A DNA stretch of 64,000 nt from Enoplolaimus lenunculus (lineage: Eukaryota; Nematoda; Enoplea; Enoplida; Thoracostomopsidae). How positions within the stretch are numbered: position 1 is the first letter of the stretch; each line of letters opens with the position of its first letter. This document shows, piece after piece, positions 25,255 to 50,289 of this stretch. The position numbers were made by a program, and so were the translations under genes. The notes beneath the pieces were generated by a model. That model was not told where the DNA came from. It searched no databases and saw only the letters and a program-made list of their open reading frames with translations. Location: NCBI GenBank assembly GCA_030248215.1, contig JASANG010004036.1, forward strand, positions 23,698 to 87,697. Direction: 5' to 3'.

Positions 25255-26054
25255 CTGGCTTCTCCACAGCTTGAAAATTTCCGCCGGGGGGGGGGGGGCG
25301 TTTTCTGGGGGCCCCCAGGAGTTTCCTGGGGGGCAGCTAATTTTGCTGGGGGGTAGTTTTCCTGGGGCCCCCCAGATGATCTGGGGGTCCTGGGGGGCAG
25401 GCTCAAAATTTTGCAAGCCGACTTTCGGACCATTTTTTTATTCTAGATCGTGTTTCCAACTCAACTGAAGATTACTTATCGCTCAACATGACAAAAATTC
25501 CCCGCAAACGCTAATAACAATAATTTTAACTAATATTACTGACAACTTTACCAGAAGTTGAAAGAAACACAATTATATAAAATATAGATAATCTATAATT
25601 GAAACTGTGATTAACATATATTTTATATATTAGTCACAGCTTCAGTTTATCATAAGGCTCAGGCGGGTTGAACTTGTTGCTGCAAGGTACTTTCGAATGC
25701 TGTATGCCCTGAAACGGTCTTTATATAATTGTGCTTTTTTCAGTTCATTATTGAATTGTACTAGTTACTACCGGTATTTGTAACGCTATTAAAAAATTAT
25801 GAGTACTCAGCGTAATATAAAATCACATTTTACCGAATGTCCGCCTCAAAAAAAGTCCAGGTCTTTATGTTTTAACATTGAAAATTTTTGGCTTAGAAAA
25901 GTCCTGGGGGGCCCACACAAAAAATTTGCTGGGAGGTATTTTGCTGGGGGCGGCCGAAAATTCGCCTGGGGGCCTTTCCTGAAGGCGGCAAAATTTTCGC
26001 CGGGGGAAAAATTAAAATTTCGAAAAGTGCTGCCCCCCGCTGTCGAGAAGCCAG
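25255..26054. mobile_element. G-rich inverted-repeat DNA transposon, copy 1
   Basis: This 800-bp non-autonomous element has 16-bp ends CTGGCTTCTCCACAGC and GCTGTCGAGAAGCCAG (one mismatch). TGTAC flanks it on both sides (25250-25254 and 26055-26059), a 5-bp target duplication. It matches 47732-48517 over almost its full length. Both ends are packed with repeated CTGGGGGG/CCTGGGGG runs that could form G-quadruplexes; the middle is AT-rich. Its right end lies about 135 bp before the NNT start codon, so it forms part of the NNT 5' region. Open frames through it are chance. Confidence 0.85.
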
Positions 26055-26153
26055 TGTACAAAGCGTGTGATTGGCCACATTGTGCCAAAAACAATTGCTT
26101 AAACTACGTATTTGTTTGCATACAAGTATTCGTATACAATTCAATGATGTATG

Positions 26154-26165
26154 TTTATTTACTAG
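26154..26165 (+). promoter_or_regulatory. 3' splice acceptor just upstream of the NNT ATG
   Basis: GTTTATTTACTAG ends 24 bases before the start codon at 26190. It has a pyrimidine-leaning run and AG, as expected of a 3' splice site. It could serve a spliced leader or an unseen 5' exon. Confidence 0.4.
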
Positions 26166-26189
26166 GGTAGCCGCTTTAAGTTAGTAAAC

Positions 26190-39503
<13,314 letters not shown>

Positions 39504-39899
39504 AATTTATTGTTTTATTTACTTTTAGGTAACATAGAATATTTTTATCAATATATGTTAGACTGAGGTTTGTCTTCAAATTTGTACATTTTAAAACCTA
39601 GACATATGTGAATTATTTGCGTTGTGCTTACGTATGTAGCTTTGCTGTGTAATATAGATTCAAGAATATTTAAAATTTTTTGTAAGATCACAGTTGTGAG
39701 TTTTGTGACGATAGTTAACCATAGTCGGCACTGGTACTTTGAAATTTTTTCTGTATGCTGTTTTTAGTATTTTTGTGATAGAATACGCTAAATTTTATCC
39801 ATGTCGTTAAAGTTAGAACGCCCACATACATATTTTTGGCAGTGTTACAGCACAGCAGTAAACTTTGTTTTTAACAATATACAGGTCGTTCTACAGAAG

Positions 39900-39905
39900 A
39901 ATAAA
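39900..39905 (+). terminator. Candidate poly(A) signal for NNT
   Basis: AATAAA lies about 400 bases after the NNT stop codon and is followed by a T/G-containing stretch. It is a plausible 3' end signal. Confidence 0.4.
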
Positions 39906-41663
39906 ATTAGTGCTTTTCAATTTACTGATAGTCTAAATCAGTAAGCGTGAAGCGTGTATTTGTTAACAAATGTCTTTTTGATAAAGTATATACATTGCGA
40001 AAGCGTTTGAAACTCCAGCACATCAGGAAAGTTGCAAAGTTGCACTTGGGTACAATTACAGCTACTCATTAGTTAGATGTATTTGTATTTTCTGATCATC
40101 GGTTTTGGTTTTCTCAAAAACTAAAAAATGATAATATTCAAAGCAAATGTGCAGTTTAGTTTAGTGGTTGGTATGTATCGTAGCGTCTTGCCTATTACAT
40201 TAACATGCGTGGTTGGCTTTAAAATTGCCATTTTTGCAGTATCGTATAACCATGTCGAATTAGTTTATTTTATTAATCGTGTTTGAATCGTGATTGCATT
40301 AAATTCAGTGTTTTGTAATCGTGCTCTCTGAATGAACTAAAATATCTAATGTTTGACAATTATGAAAGTGAACGTACAATACTGGCTACACATGGCTTGT
40401 GGTTAGATTATCTCTTTGGTAGAACGCAACGATGTGTACCTCTGTGATTAAAGCATTGATATAGTATGAATATTGGAGTATAGCTGAAATGAATATCGGA
40501 ATATAGCTGAAATTGTTTGCGTATTTTCGACATTGTAGTAAACTGTAACCAAAACTTTCAAGTCTACATTTGACATTCAAATTATATATTGTATTAATAT
40601 ATTTTAATATGTAATTTAGTTTTGCTTAGTGTTTGCGAAATGCTGACGTGGCGGCTAAAGTTTAAATGCGTTAGTGTTTTACTCTTAGAATAGAATATTC
40701 TCAAAGATTAAGCAGTTTTTGTCTTTCTAACAGCTTTTTTATAAGTGCAGAAAATCTGAAATGAATTGTAACGCAGCTAAACGCTATTAAGTAAACACCT
40801 TCAACATTAACACCAGCGTTTTGCATTTTTAACACATTGACTGTTTATTGCTCACATTATACAACAAAACAAAGTTCTAATTACTTTAGCATATTTTATT
40901 GCGTCATTGCCACATTTTCTTGAATTTGCTCCACGTCATTTGGGTATAATGTGGACTGCGGAGTCTGGCATTATTAACAAAAGGTGTTAAGCAGTAGCTT
41001 ATTAGTTGTTACTGTTATGTTTGTTTGTTGTTACTATAGATCATTATTACTAGAGACAAACATCGGATATTTTTGGAATCTGGACATAAGGTAATTCTGT
41101 CTACCTTTATGACCCATTGTTTTTTTACTTTCTTTGTGATGGGTATCCAAATGTTTATATTCAGCAGGGTACAACCGGAATTTACATCCTGGCTCTGCGC
41201 GGCAGAAAGCCGACCTCCGGTTCCGGTAGAATTCCTGCCGGTGGTTCCGGAAATTTTGGAACTGAAATTTTCTATAGTTCTGTTCTACATAAATCACATT
41301 TTCGGAACATGATATTTCTCGGGATTTCATAAGCCTATATCCAAAATTTTTGATTGCACCATTTGCTAAAATTAGAAAATTAAACATTAACTCATTTCGC
41401 TTCACTTCCGGCTCTGAAGAATTTTGTTGATGATTTTTGACTCCGATATTTTTAACTTACCTCCGATTGCATTCTGATAATCAAATATCCGGTGCCGATC
41501 TATAGGTATTAATATAGTAATAAAGTTTGCGACCAGATTTCATGAGCTTCTACAATAAATTGCCACTATTCACAATACGCACCACCAACACGGTTTCATA
41601 TCGAAATTGTGCGCAACAACTATGCGCCAGTGAATAGGTCATGGCCGTAGCAGTACTATATGT

Positions 41664-42006
41664 TCGGGTGTAGACGGATAATAATTACGGAAACGGATAT
41701 TGAAGTATATAAAAAAGTTTCAAAATTGTTTATTTTTCTGCCAACACACTTGAGGCGCACCAAATATTCACCGGTCTTTTAAAAAATTTAAATGAAGTCG
41801 CGGATGCAACAAAATTTTCAAGATTTTGGATCAAATTCTTAATTCACATTTCATTTCGAACAATTGCAGCCTACCTGCAACATAAAATTGCGAGATATAT
41901 TCGGCTTATAATTGATTTTGAACGTAAAAATAACAGAATTTCCACTATTTCTATAACGAAAATATACACAGATTTTTATCGGAAACGGGAATCCGGTTAC
42001 ACCCTG
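41664..42006. mobile_element. hAT-like MITE, GTGTAACCGG-type
   Basis: A third good copy of the 11407 and 13387 family. It begins near GGGTGTAGACGGATAA and ends CCGGTTACACCCTG. The internal words ACGGAAACGGATATTGAAG and TTTTTCTGCCAACACA are shared. The target duplication is not recognisable, so the left end is approximate. Confidence 0.65.
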
Positions 42007-43206
42007 GTCTATTAGCAATCCTTAGCTAATTAAAAAGCATAAGAACAAGCCTGTATATACCTAACCGTATAAGTAGCAAACAAATAAATTAGTTTAATCC
42101 TTGACCATAGCCGTAAAACGGGAAGCGTATGTACAGAAGTTTTCAGCTTGTTTCTTTAGCACGTGTTTTATTTCTCACACAGGGACGAACCTCTAACTCC
42201 CTCATGTAGAAAAATCTTGTTTCCAAACAGAATGGTCTATCATCCAACAAGCTCCCATGCTAAAGCAATAATTCAACAGCTGGAATTTATTTTTTAGACG
42301 CGCATTGCAGTATGAGAAACAATTGTCAAGAGGTCGGGGGGTAGTTGCCGTCATCCCGTTCAGCGTCCCTTGAATTGTAGGAAGTTTACGGTACAACAGC
42401 AGAAAATACACCGAAGTTACCATTAAGTACTTTTAGTTGTGCGTGAGGAATAAAAACTGTCTGTTATCCTCTCCAAAATATTAAAAACAGAGCATTTTAC
42501 TTTAGCAATCAGCAACGTACTTATACGATTTTTTTCAGTACAACAATGTACTTAAACCCATTGTTATCTTTAGCTGAGCCATGAGCAAGGCTGATTGTTG
42601 TATACCTAGCCACTAAACCTATCTAAAAAGTATGCATATAGTTGATAGCAAATTTCTGAGCCCATGGTTCTGGTTCCAGTTCAATCGAAAACGGTATATA
42701 TGTGTAAAGTGCAAACTTGAAAAGTAAAGACATAAATACAAGAACGGCTTTGAAAATATTCGTTCTTGCTTGTTTCTCTGGATAAAAATTGAGATTTTAC
42801 TGCTTTTAGACAAAAAGTTAAGGATTTACCTTAAGTCGATGACAAAGTACTTAAGCAAAACCTACGTAAATACCAGGGTTCAACTGGAATTCATAACACT
42901 GAAAACGTCTTTAAAAATTGTTATTTATTTCAAGATGAGTGTTTTTCCAATTACTTCAGTTTTGTTAAACTGTTTCTGTTGTGTTTTCGCCAAGCTTCAT
43001 GGTGAAATAGCTGAATTTTCATTTAAGACATTTTTTCGTCTATTTTTCTGAAATGTCCAATAGCAATTCGGTAATTAAAATTATTCCCAATTCCAGTTCC
43101 TGCAAAGAAATTCAACTCCTGTTCCTGTTGGTGTTAAATTAAGTTCCTGTTTGAATCCTAGTATATACTTTAAGTTCGATATCAGAAACGCAGCTAATGT
43201 AACATA

Positions 43207-43504
43207 GGCTCGGTTGATGAAATCTTACTTAAAAATTTACTTAAGTTATACTTTAGTACATAAACCGCCGACTTAAATAAATACTTAAATTTTCGAGCAA
43301 AACTAAAACGCCAAATGACAGGCACTGTCATAACAAGAAACTACCAGTTTCGCTTTATAATAAGGATGCACAATAAGATTACAATTTCAAGAAAACTAGT
43401 CAGAGATTTAAGTATTTACTTAACTTATTAAAAATGACAAAATGGTTTAGTAATTAAGCACGTACTTAAGTACTAACTTGTACTTAAGTAGGGTTTGAGA
43501 AACC
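43207..43504. mobile_element. MITE with TACTTAA-type inverted ends
   Basis: The left end GGTTGATGAAATCTTACTTA and the complement of the right end, GGTTTCTCAAACCCTACTTA, match at most positions. The interior is full of ACTTAAGT palindromes. It is a non-coding DNA element; superfamily and target duplication are not settled. Confidence 0.5.
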
Positions 43505-43576
43505 CAGTCATTATCGAGTTATGTTCTTTTCAACGATGAATGTTGTCCCGATTAGCCACCCAGTCGCATCCTGCTA

Positions 43577-43582
43577 TTTATT
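43577..43582 (-). terminator. Candidate poly(A) signal for the NCOA5-like gene
   Basis: On the minus strand AATAAA lies about 95 bases after the stop codon of the NCOA5-like gene, a usual position for a 3' end signal. Confidence 0.5.
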
Positions 43583-43676
43583 TTCAAACAAATGTACAAC
43601 ACATATTTCACACTGAAATACACTCGAAACATTGCTCATTTCAATGTCTTTTTAGTATAATGAATCTGTTTGATGT

Positions 43677-46600
43677 CTACTGTTGCAAGTTCTTTTGTTG
43701 CTGCTTGCGGAGCAGTTGATCCAATGCTTTTTTTAAATCTCCCGACAGAGGCAAATTGTTCAAAGCAGCAGACGATATGCCACCCAATCCAGGGAGAGAA
43801 ACTCTTGACGCAGCGTGCGCAGTACTCGCCGGTGGAACTTGAGGTGCTGGCCCAGTGACAGCACCAACGGAACGCGTACTGCTAGAACCAACCCCTGCTA
43901 CGACTGAAGCAGTAGGAACAGTGTCTATGCCCGGAGGGCCTGGATTTTTAGCAGCAGGGTTGCCTGAATTGAGCAGCTCGTGCATACTTGCTATAGAAGA
44001 TGCGCTGCTGCGGCCACTAACTGGAGCGTTCGCACTAGCACTTGCTCCGACATGTGGTGCCTTTGCCTGATTAATGGGCGCTACAGATGGCGTTACAGCG
44101 TCACTATTTGCCGTCGTTCCACCCAATGTACCCAACGTCGTGTTTGACGATTGCGGCATGGTAGCGCCAAGGATGTTCAAGATACGCTGCTGCAACTCGG
44201 CAGTTTGTTGCTTTTTCGCAACGGGTGCTGCAGGGGCAGGTTTACCAGGAGGTGGTGGAGGTGTTGAAGTTATTGCTATATTTTCTGAAAAGAGCAGGAT
44301 ATACTATAAAGGGGCAACCGGAGGTAATAATTTTAACAAATTCTATGAAAAGGTCAAATTTCTGTTCTTGAACTGTTTTCAACAAAAGCCGGTTATATAG
44401 AAACTAAACCTACTATAAACATACAACACAACTTAAAAGCAGTCAGAAGTTTTCTCCGCAAAATCATGTGCTCTTTAAACAAATGCCAGTTTTATATTTC
44501 TTTACAAATCTGGTTGACAGCTTAATACCTAATTCAGCCGGTTGTTTAACACCTTGACTTTCAAGAAGCTTGTCTCTCCGGTCTTTGAGATGATTGATGA
44601 TTCGCGTCAATTCGTCGGCGCTCAAATGCTTCGCGTCTGCAAGCAAATTTAGCAAAAATCCCATGCTCGGCTGCTCACTACCGATCCGCAGACTTGAAAC
44701 GTACAGGTTGAACTTTCGCCCGATCATTGAAATAGCGTCATCGGTCGATATATTTCTCAGTTCTAAAAATAATTGCTACACAATTCAATTAATATTCATT
44801 CCAAGCATTTAGTTTCACTTTCAAATTTTATATCTTTTAATAAATGTTCAATTAAAAGTTGCCTATAATACAATAAGTTTTCACATGCTTTTATGTAGAA
44901 AGAAACATATATTATAAACTATTAATTTTGTCTATTCATTCAATCCACAGTTTGGCTAGTTCGACTACAATGTTAATAACCCAATACCAATACAAACGTC
45001 ACTATCACGTCACAAGTTCAGTTAAATGTTTTAGTTACATGCCTCAATAGCATAAACGAAAAGCTAACCTTGCGGCCTTCCGTGCAGTATGAATAACGTC
45101 ATTGCCTTGTGAACTTCATGATGACTTTTCAGCACAATGATGTATAACAGGCCACGGCGTACCATATCGTCAATAGTGCGGTCCAGAGCTTCGGGGTTAA
45201 TCAAAAAAATAACATCGACCGTTAAATTTATTTCAATCAGCTTGCGTTCCACGAGTTCCGCATAGCTTCTGAAACAGACAAACTAATTCTTGCGAGAAAA
45301 AATGCCTTGAGAAAATTTTTAGCGATTACATCATTCACACATTTTTCATAATTTGTCTCATACTCAGAAAACTGAACTGGCTGCAAAAACATACCTACTA
45401 AAAGGATTATTTTTTGAATATACAACATTTCTTACTGTTCTAAAGACTCAATAAATTACCATTAAAGCGTAAATATTCCGGTTTCTGCTAGTTAGTTGCG
45501 TACACTTTTGAAGCAATCGTATTGACCATAAGTGACTATAAGCCGATATGCCAATAAGTGTTCCCAACAGAATATGATCGTTTCTTAAGTCATATATTCG
45601 CAGCACATACCTAACAGATTTGTGTGTAATTATAATAACAGCATCAAACGGTCGATCAAATCCAACATCTTTACGTTTCGGAATTGGAAACAAATCATCC
45701 GGTGGAATTTGTGATTCAGCGGGATTATACAAACTGAAATATATGTATAACTTTTCTAGTTCAATTCATTAACTTCAAAGTTTAAATATTTCCTCATGTT
45801 ACCGATTTCGGCTACTCAGGTTCTCAAGTATACATTTCTAATGCGTAGGGATTTTTCACCAACATACCTCAAAATAATAAATTCCGAACTCGGCAGATAT
45901 GGGACCATCTGTCTTTACTGAAATATGCAATACTATATTCTATATGAATTGCGAAGATGTACGCGCGTTTCATGAAAAAATTTCACCCCATATTGGACTG
46001 CGTCCCAAATAACTTTTAGGAAAAGAAGACTAGGTAATAAAAGAAATTTAGGTTAAATTTTGCAAACTACATACATTAGCGGTTTTGTTTCATGTGCCAT
46101 AACTTTATTTTGCACACTGTCTACATCATTCATACTCGATGCTTTTCTTTTAATTGACGCCGGCTTTACTTCTGAAATACATACAATGCATATATTATAT
46201 ATAATATCTAAAATATGTCAGGGTGCGACCGAATATTAACTTACCGGATACCGGAACCGGATGGCGAATGTTTTCCCAGACCGGATGTTAATCGGATATA
46301 TAAAGCATGTAAAATTTTAAACTGTGGGAAGTATTTAAGTTTCGCAAAAGTATATGTTTAGTTAATTAAAATTAATCGTGGCTTGCATTTTTCATTTTTA
46401 CTTCAGCGTAGAAAACTTTAGCTTCTTGACTTGCCCGGAAACACAATTTCAGCAGCAACCTTAAATATCCGGTATCTGGTAGGTTTATAATGAATACCAC
46501 AATCGGACATGGATAACGTTTTGTCGCACCCTGATATATGTATGTAATATATAATATACATTTGCCCTAAAGTGTCTAGCCCTGAAAAGGCTACCAGACA

Positions 46601-49237
46601 GACAGGTTCTAACAGGAACTACACATTTACATTAAGCAGAAACATGAAAAGCAATTCTTTTTTCACCAGGACAGGAACCGGAACATGAAAAGCATAAATT
46701 CCGCTACCGAACTATTGCTAATTGACTACAATTCAAAATAAAATAATATGCTGTTTGTCGCCTGTTTTGCGTTTTCATTAGCCAGTTTTCCCAGCTCTAC
46801 AAAGACATGAGTTGTATAGATAACAAGAAAAATGAGGAATGTAGAGATGAATCACATGTTGTGAGAAGAATCTGAGCTCCACCAAAATTTTAGAGACATA
46901 AGTTTTTAGTTTCTGAGCTAATTTTTTGTCATTTACCACGTTCTTGCGTCCTTCAACGCCAGAACAGGATCAGAAACTGAATTTTTTCACGAATTACGAC
47001 CGGAACAAGCATTCTGGTGTAACCACACAACCACATTTGACTTTTGGTCCAAATGACAGAAGAAAACACGTAAAAACATTGCAATTTATCCGGACACATT
47101 GTGACAAAATGACAACTAGCTTTAATATGAAATGGCACTCAGGTTTAATTCTATTGAAATATACACGTGTCTCACCGACTGCCGCTGGATAGTACAGTAC
47201 CAACTACAATGAAAATTATGAATAAAACAATATTTCGCAAATAATACAGTGAACACCGACCAATTCTAGTTCCTTTGAAATATGTTCCTGACAGCGTTTC
47301 ACATGCTGCGCGCGCTTCTTTCTCATTTTCGTATTGAACAAACCCAAACCCTTTTAAAAGGGCAACGCCTAGAAATAAACATAGAGTTATATAACAAAGA
47401 TCCAAACCCAAAGGAACAACACAGTAACTAATATCATCTTATCCAATACGCACCTAACTCAACGATAAATAAAACATAAACCAGTCGCAGTAGAACTACA
47501 TGTAATGAGCGAAGCTCGACCATATTTATTTTTAATCAGCTTTGCAAACCTAATAATTAGTGAAATATAGTAAAAATCCTAATTTAGGCTTAAAAAAATT
47601 TGCCCGCAGCTAATAAACCATACCACGTATGACTATACCGCACATTCGATTGCAACAATTTCGTATTCCGGTACATATTATGCACATGTATATTATATGC
47701 CAACCTTTTCTCTAGCTTAATATAAAGCTTACTGGCTTCTCCACAGCTTGAAAATTTCCGCCGGGGGGCGTTTCCCGGGGCCCCCCAGGAGTTTCCTGGG
47801 GGGCAGCTGATTTTGCTGGGGGCAGTTTTCCTGGGGGCCCCCCAGATGATCTGGGGGTCCTGGGGGGCAGGCTTAAAATTTTGCAAACCGACTTTTTGGA
47901 CCGTTTTTTCATTCTAGACCGTGTTTCCAACTCAACGTAAGATTACTCATCGCTCAACATGACAAAAATTTCTCACAAAAGCATATAATAATTTTAACTA
48001 ATATTACGTATATACTGACAACTTAACCAAACTTAACCAGAAGTTGAAAGAAGCACAATTATATAAAATATAGATAATCTATAATTGAAACTGTAATTAA
48101 TATATATTTTGTATATTAGTCACAGCTTCAATTTATCATAAGGCTCAGGCGGGTTGAACTTGCTGCTGCAAGGTACTTTCGAATGCTGTATGCCCTGAAA
48201 CGGTCTTTATATAATTGTGCTTTTTCAGTTCATTATTGAATTGTATTAGTTACTACGGATGTTTGTAACGCTATTAAAAATTATGAGTACTCAGCGTAAC
48301 ATAAAATCATTTTTGCCGAATGTCCGCCTCAAAAGAAGTCCAGGTCTTTACGTTTTAACATTGAAAATTTTTGACCTAGAAAAGTCCTGGGGGGCATTTT
48401 GCTGGGGGGCGGCCGAAAATTCGCCCGGGTCCTTTCCTGGGGGCGGCAAAATTTTTGCCGGGGGGGGGGAATGAAAATTTCGAAAAGTGCTGGGGCCCCC
48501 CGCTGTGGAGAAGCCAGAGCTATGCTACATTTTTGTGCAACAAATACGTAGCAAATTGGATTATCAGAAGCAGTCTGATGCTTTATACCGTGTTTTAGTT
48601 AACTTTTAGATGCAAAGTTAATGTTATTACGATATATTATTCACTACTGAACAGGGTGCAACCGAAATTCCGGTTCCGGTTCCGGCATTTTTTCACCTTC
48701 CGGTTCTGGTAAATTTTTACCGGATTTAAAAATTCCGGTGTTATAATTTGGCCGTTTTCTTAACTTTGCTAATTTTTAAGAATCTCTTTTGAAAGCCACT
48801 TGTACTCCAAATATAAGCCAATGATGGTGGATTTCACTTCAGTCGACGACGAAAATCTAAAATACAACAAATAAAATAAATACGTATGTTCGACTATGGT
48901 TGTTTCACAAATAATAGAGCAAAAAATAAGATTAAAATGAAATTTTTGGTGAAATGCATTTTTCACTTTCCGGTTCCGGTTCCGGTAAAATTTTCAAATT
49001 CCGGTTCCGGTTCCGGTAAATTGTAATTCCGGTTGCACCCTGCCACTGAACGCTGTTTATAATAATTAAACTACTAAATTATATAAACAATAACAAACCT
49101 AGGACGCGTCCACATGAGGAAAACTTTTCCTGTACTTCTGGAATGCTAACACGTTCGGTTGATAAGTTAGCAACAAAACATCTGGCAGCAATCAGAGAAG
49201 GATCTTCACTTTGTGTAATATCTCGGTCTAATGGCAT
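43677..49237 (-). CDS. NCOA5: NCOA5-like coactivator with N-terminal RRM
   Basis: Vertebrate NCOA5 is a nuclear coregulator with an anticodon-binding-like fold. Eight coding exons join in frame: 49237-49099, 47368-47261, 46171-46075, 45912-45868, 45733-45611, 45268-45069, 44762-44553 and 44284-43677, giving 509 residues (human 579). An RRM lies at about 19-80 with RNP2 FVANLS (21-26) and RNP1 KGFGFVQY (52-59), closest in look to hnRNP C/RALY. The anticodon-binding-like core runs from DAVIIITHKS to LFILHGRPQE. Then comes SMGFLLNLLADAKHLSADEL, matching the human LINLLADNRYLTAEE region. The tail from about residue 308 is rich in S, A, P, T and G and ends KQQQKNLQQ. The 45-base exon at 45868-45912 uses a less obvious acceptor and is the least certain. 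The RNA-binding role is inferred from the RRM. Human NCOA5, as I recall it, has an R/D-rich N-terminus without such an RRM. Confidence 0.88.
46219..46533. mobile_element. hAT-like MITE, GGGTGCGACC-type (intronic)
   Basis: This 315-bp element begins CAGGGTGCGACC and ends TGTCGCACCCTG. The flanking octamers AAATATGT and ATATATGT match at 7 of 8 positions. The interior is rich in CCGGATA words. It is the same family as 49361-49721. Confidence 0.8.
47485..47628 (+). repeat. Truncated copy of the 34960-35640 repeat
   Basis: It shares ACATGTAATGAGCGAAGCTC and AATAATTAGTGAAATA with the left part of the repeat in the NNT intron, then breaks off. It lies in the first intron of the NCOA5-like gene, about 100 bp from the G-rich transposon. 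Confidence 0.55.
47732..48517. mobile_element. G-rich inverted-repeat DNA transposon, copy 2
   Basis: This 786-bp copy of the 25255-26054 element lies in an intron of the NCOA5-like gene. The ends are CTGGCTTCTCCACAGC and GCTGTGGAGAAGCCAG, perfect inverted repeats. The two copies are co-linear with small indels, mainly in the G-runs and short AT stretches. The G-rich ends again contain CCTGGGGG/CCCCCCAG repeats. No target duplication is clear here. Confidence 0.85.
48652..49042. mobile_element. hAT-like MITE, GGGTGCAACC-type (intronic)
   Basis: The best copy of this family, 391 bp, begins CAGGGTGCAACC and ends GGTTGCACCCTG, perfect over 12 bases. The flanking octamers CTACTGAA and CCACTGAA match at 7 of 8. 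Both subterminal zones carry tandem TTCCGG repeats. It lies between the first two coding exons of the NCOA5-like gene. Confidence 0.85.
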
Positions 49238-49248
49238 AATAGGCAACT
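49238..49248 (-). promoter_or_regulatory. 3' splice acceptor just upstream of the NCOA5-like ATG
   Basis: On the minus strand TTCAATTTTTAG ends 9 bases before the start codon. It is a good 3' splice site. Either a spliced leader joins here or a further 5' exon lies upstream. Confidence 0.45.
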
Positions 49249-49360
49249 AAAAATTGAACATGTAGCAGCTTTGAATATCGTTATTTCGACGCATGTTTGG
49301 GCAATTGTCAAAAACTGGATATACATACACCATTGTTGGAACAACATGGTCTGCACAACC

Positions 49361-49721
49361 CAGGGTGCGACCGGATATTAATTTACCGGATACCGCAACC
49401 GGATACGTATATTGAATTTTGTACCGGAACCGGATACGGATATTGAATTTTATATTGGAACAGGAACCCGATACCGAATATTGTACGTATATTCTGCTAA
49501 TAAACGGAACTATTTTAATGCAAATATGCGTTTAACTTTCTCCGCGTACATAATAAGTTAAAAGTAGCTGAAAATTATTAGTCACAGCAAGAAGTTAAAT
49601 ACGCTCACTTGTAAAAAGCTGTTTTATGATATTCGGCACCACAACTGTAAATATCCGGTATCCGGTAGGTTTATACCGGATACCGGAACCGGATACGAAT
49701 CGGATATCCGGTCGCACCTTG
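49361..49721. mobile_element. hAT-like MITE with perfect 8-bp target duplication
   Basis: This 361-bp element begins CAGGGTGCGACCGG and ends CCGGTCGCACCTTG. GCACAACC flanks it exactly on both sides (49353-49360 and 49722-49729). The subterminal zones hold tandem CCGGATAC words. The exact duplication marks a recent hAT-type insertion; it matches 46219-46533. Confidence 0.92.
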
Positions 49722-49749
49722 GCACAACCCCAGTTCGAAGTTTCGCTCA

Positions 49750-50285
49750 AAGTTAAGAACTGTCACAACTGCATGGACGCGACCACCCGTTTTTTCGAAC
49801 TACTGCGAGTATACATGTTTTTTCATAATTTTCCGAAAGATGGTCACGCTGTGAATCGAGCTTCGAAACTTGTGTCTTACATTACATACACAATGCACAT
49901 ACACGTGTTGCACCACATATATGCCAACATTCCCCCTTTCCTTAAGCGGTCGTCCCGGACCGCGAACCTAAACTTCTCCAAATTCATGGATGCATAGTTT
50001 GTTCCCGTAATTTCTCTAAAACATATGGCCACCCTGCGAATCGAACCTCGGAACTCTCACTCGCGAATCAAGTGCACTACTCATTACACCACGCGGACGA
50101 TATAATTTTCTCTAACGCTATATATGCACATGTGTATGTGTTTTACATTACACATGCTATGCGCATACATATGTTACACCACATATACCAAAAAGGACCA
50201 TGGCGGGAATCGAACGTCGGCACTCTTGCGCTCGAGGAAAGGATGCTATCACAACACCATTACCGTGCACATATAAGGGCAACGA
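49750..50285 (-). repeat. Array of three tRNA-derived SINE-like units
   Basis: On the minus strand three tRNA-like heads follow one another. B-box-like words are CGTTCGATTCCC (near 50207), GGTTCGATTCGC (near 50040) and GCTCGATTCAC (near 49855). The first two also have A-box-like TGGTGT words upstream. Each of the first two heads is followed by a body containing TATATGTGGTG and GTAATGTAA words. The anticodon arms are degenerate, so I call SINEs or tRNA pseudogenes rather than working tRNAs. The array lies directly beyond the 3' end of the LINE at 50290. Confidence 0.6.
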
Positions 50286-50289
50286 TCAC

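Larger units (their letters stand above)
21831..26163. other. Intergenic region between ATP6V1H and NNT (divergent genes)
   Basis: The stretch should contain the regulatory regions of both genes. What can be recognised is mostly transposon: a family-A MITE with a nested insertion (22702-23387), a tRNA-like core between direct repeats (24236-24690) and an 800-bp inverted-repeat element (25255-26054). Nothing is recognised in 21831-22700, 23390-24235 or 24691-25254. Confidence 0.6.
39504..43576. other. Intergenic region between convergent NNT and NCOA5-like genes
   Basis: It opens with the NNT 3' untranslated region. The rest holds a hAT-like MITE (41664-42006), partial CCGGTTCC-type fragments near 41165-41240 and 42871-43140, and a MITE at 43207-43504. 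No coding exon is recognised in this stretch. Confidence 0.6.

Noticed and set aside
25086-26170. Several overlapping open frames with G/P-rich protein
   Set aside because: They run through the G-rich transposon; neither copy of that element supports a conserved protein.
46926-47203. Plus-strand frame of 88 codons and minus-strand frames overlapping it
   Set aside because: They are in an intron of the NCOA5-like gene, with no family match and no splice context.
50025-50100. Functional tRNA gene on the minus strand
   Set aside because: A and B boxes are good, but the anticodon loop lacks the invariant U before the anticodon and similar decayed units lie alongside, so a SINE head is more likely.
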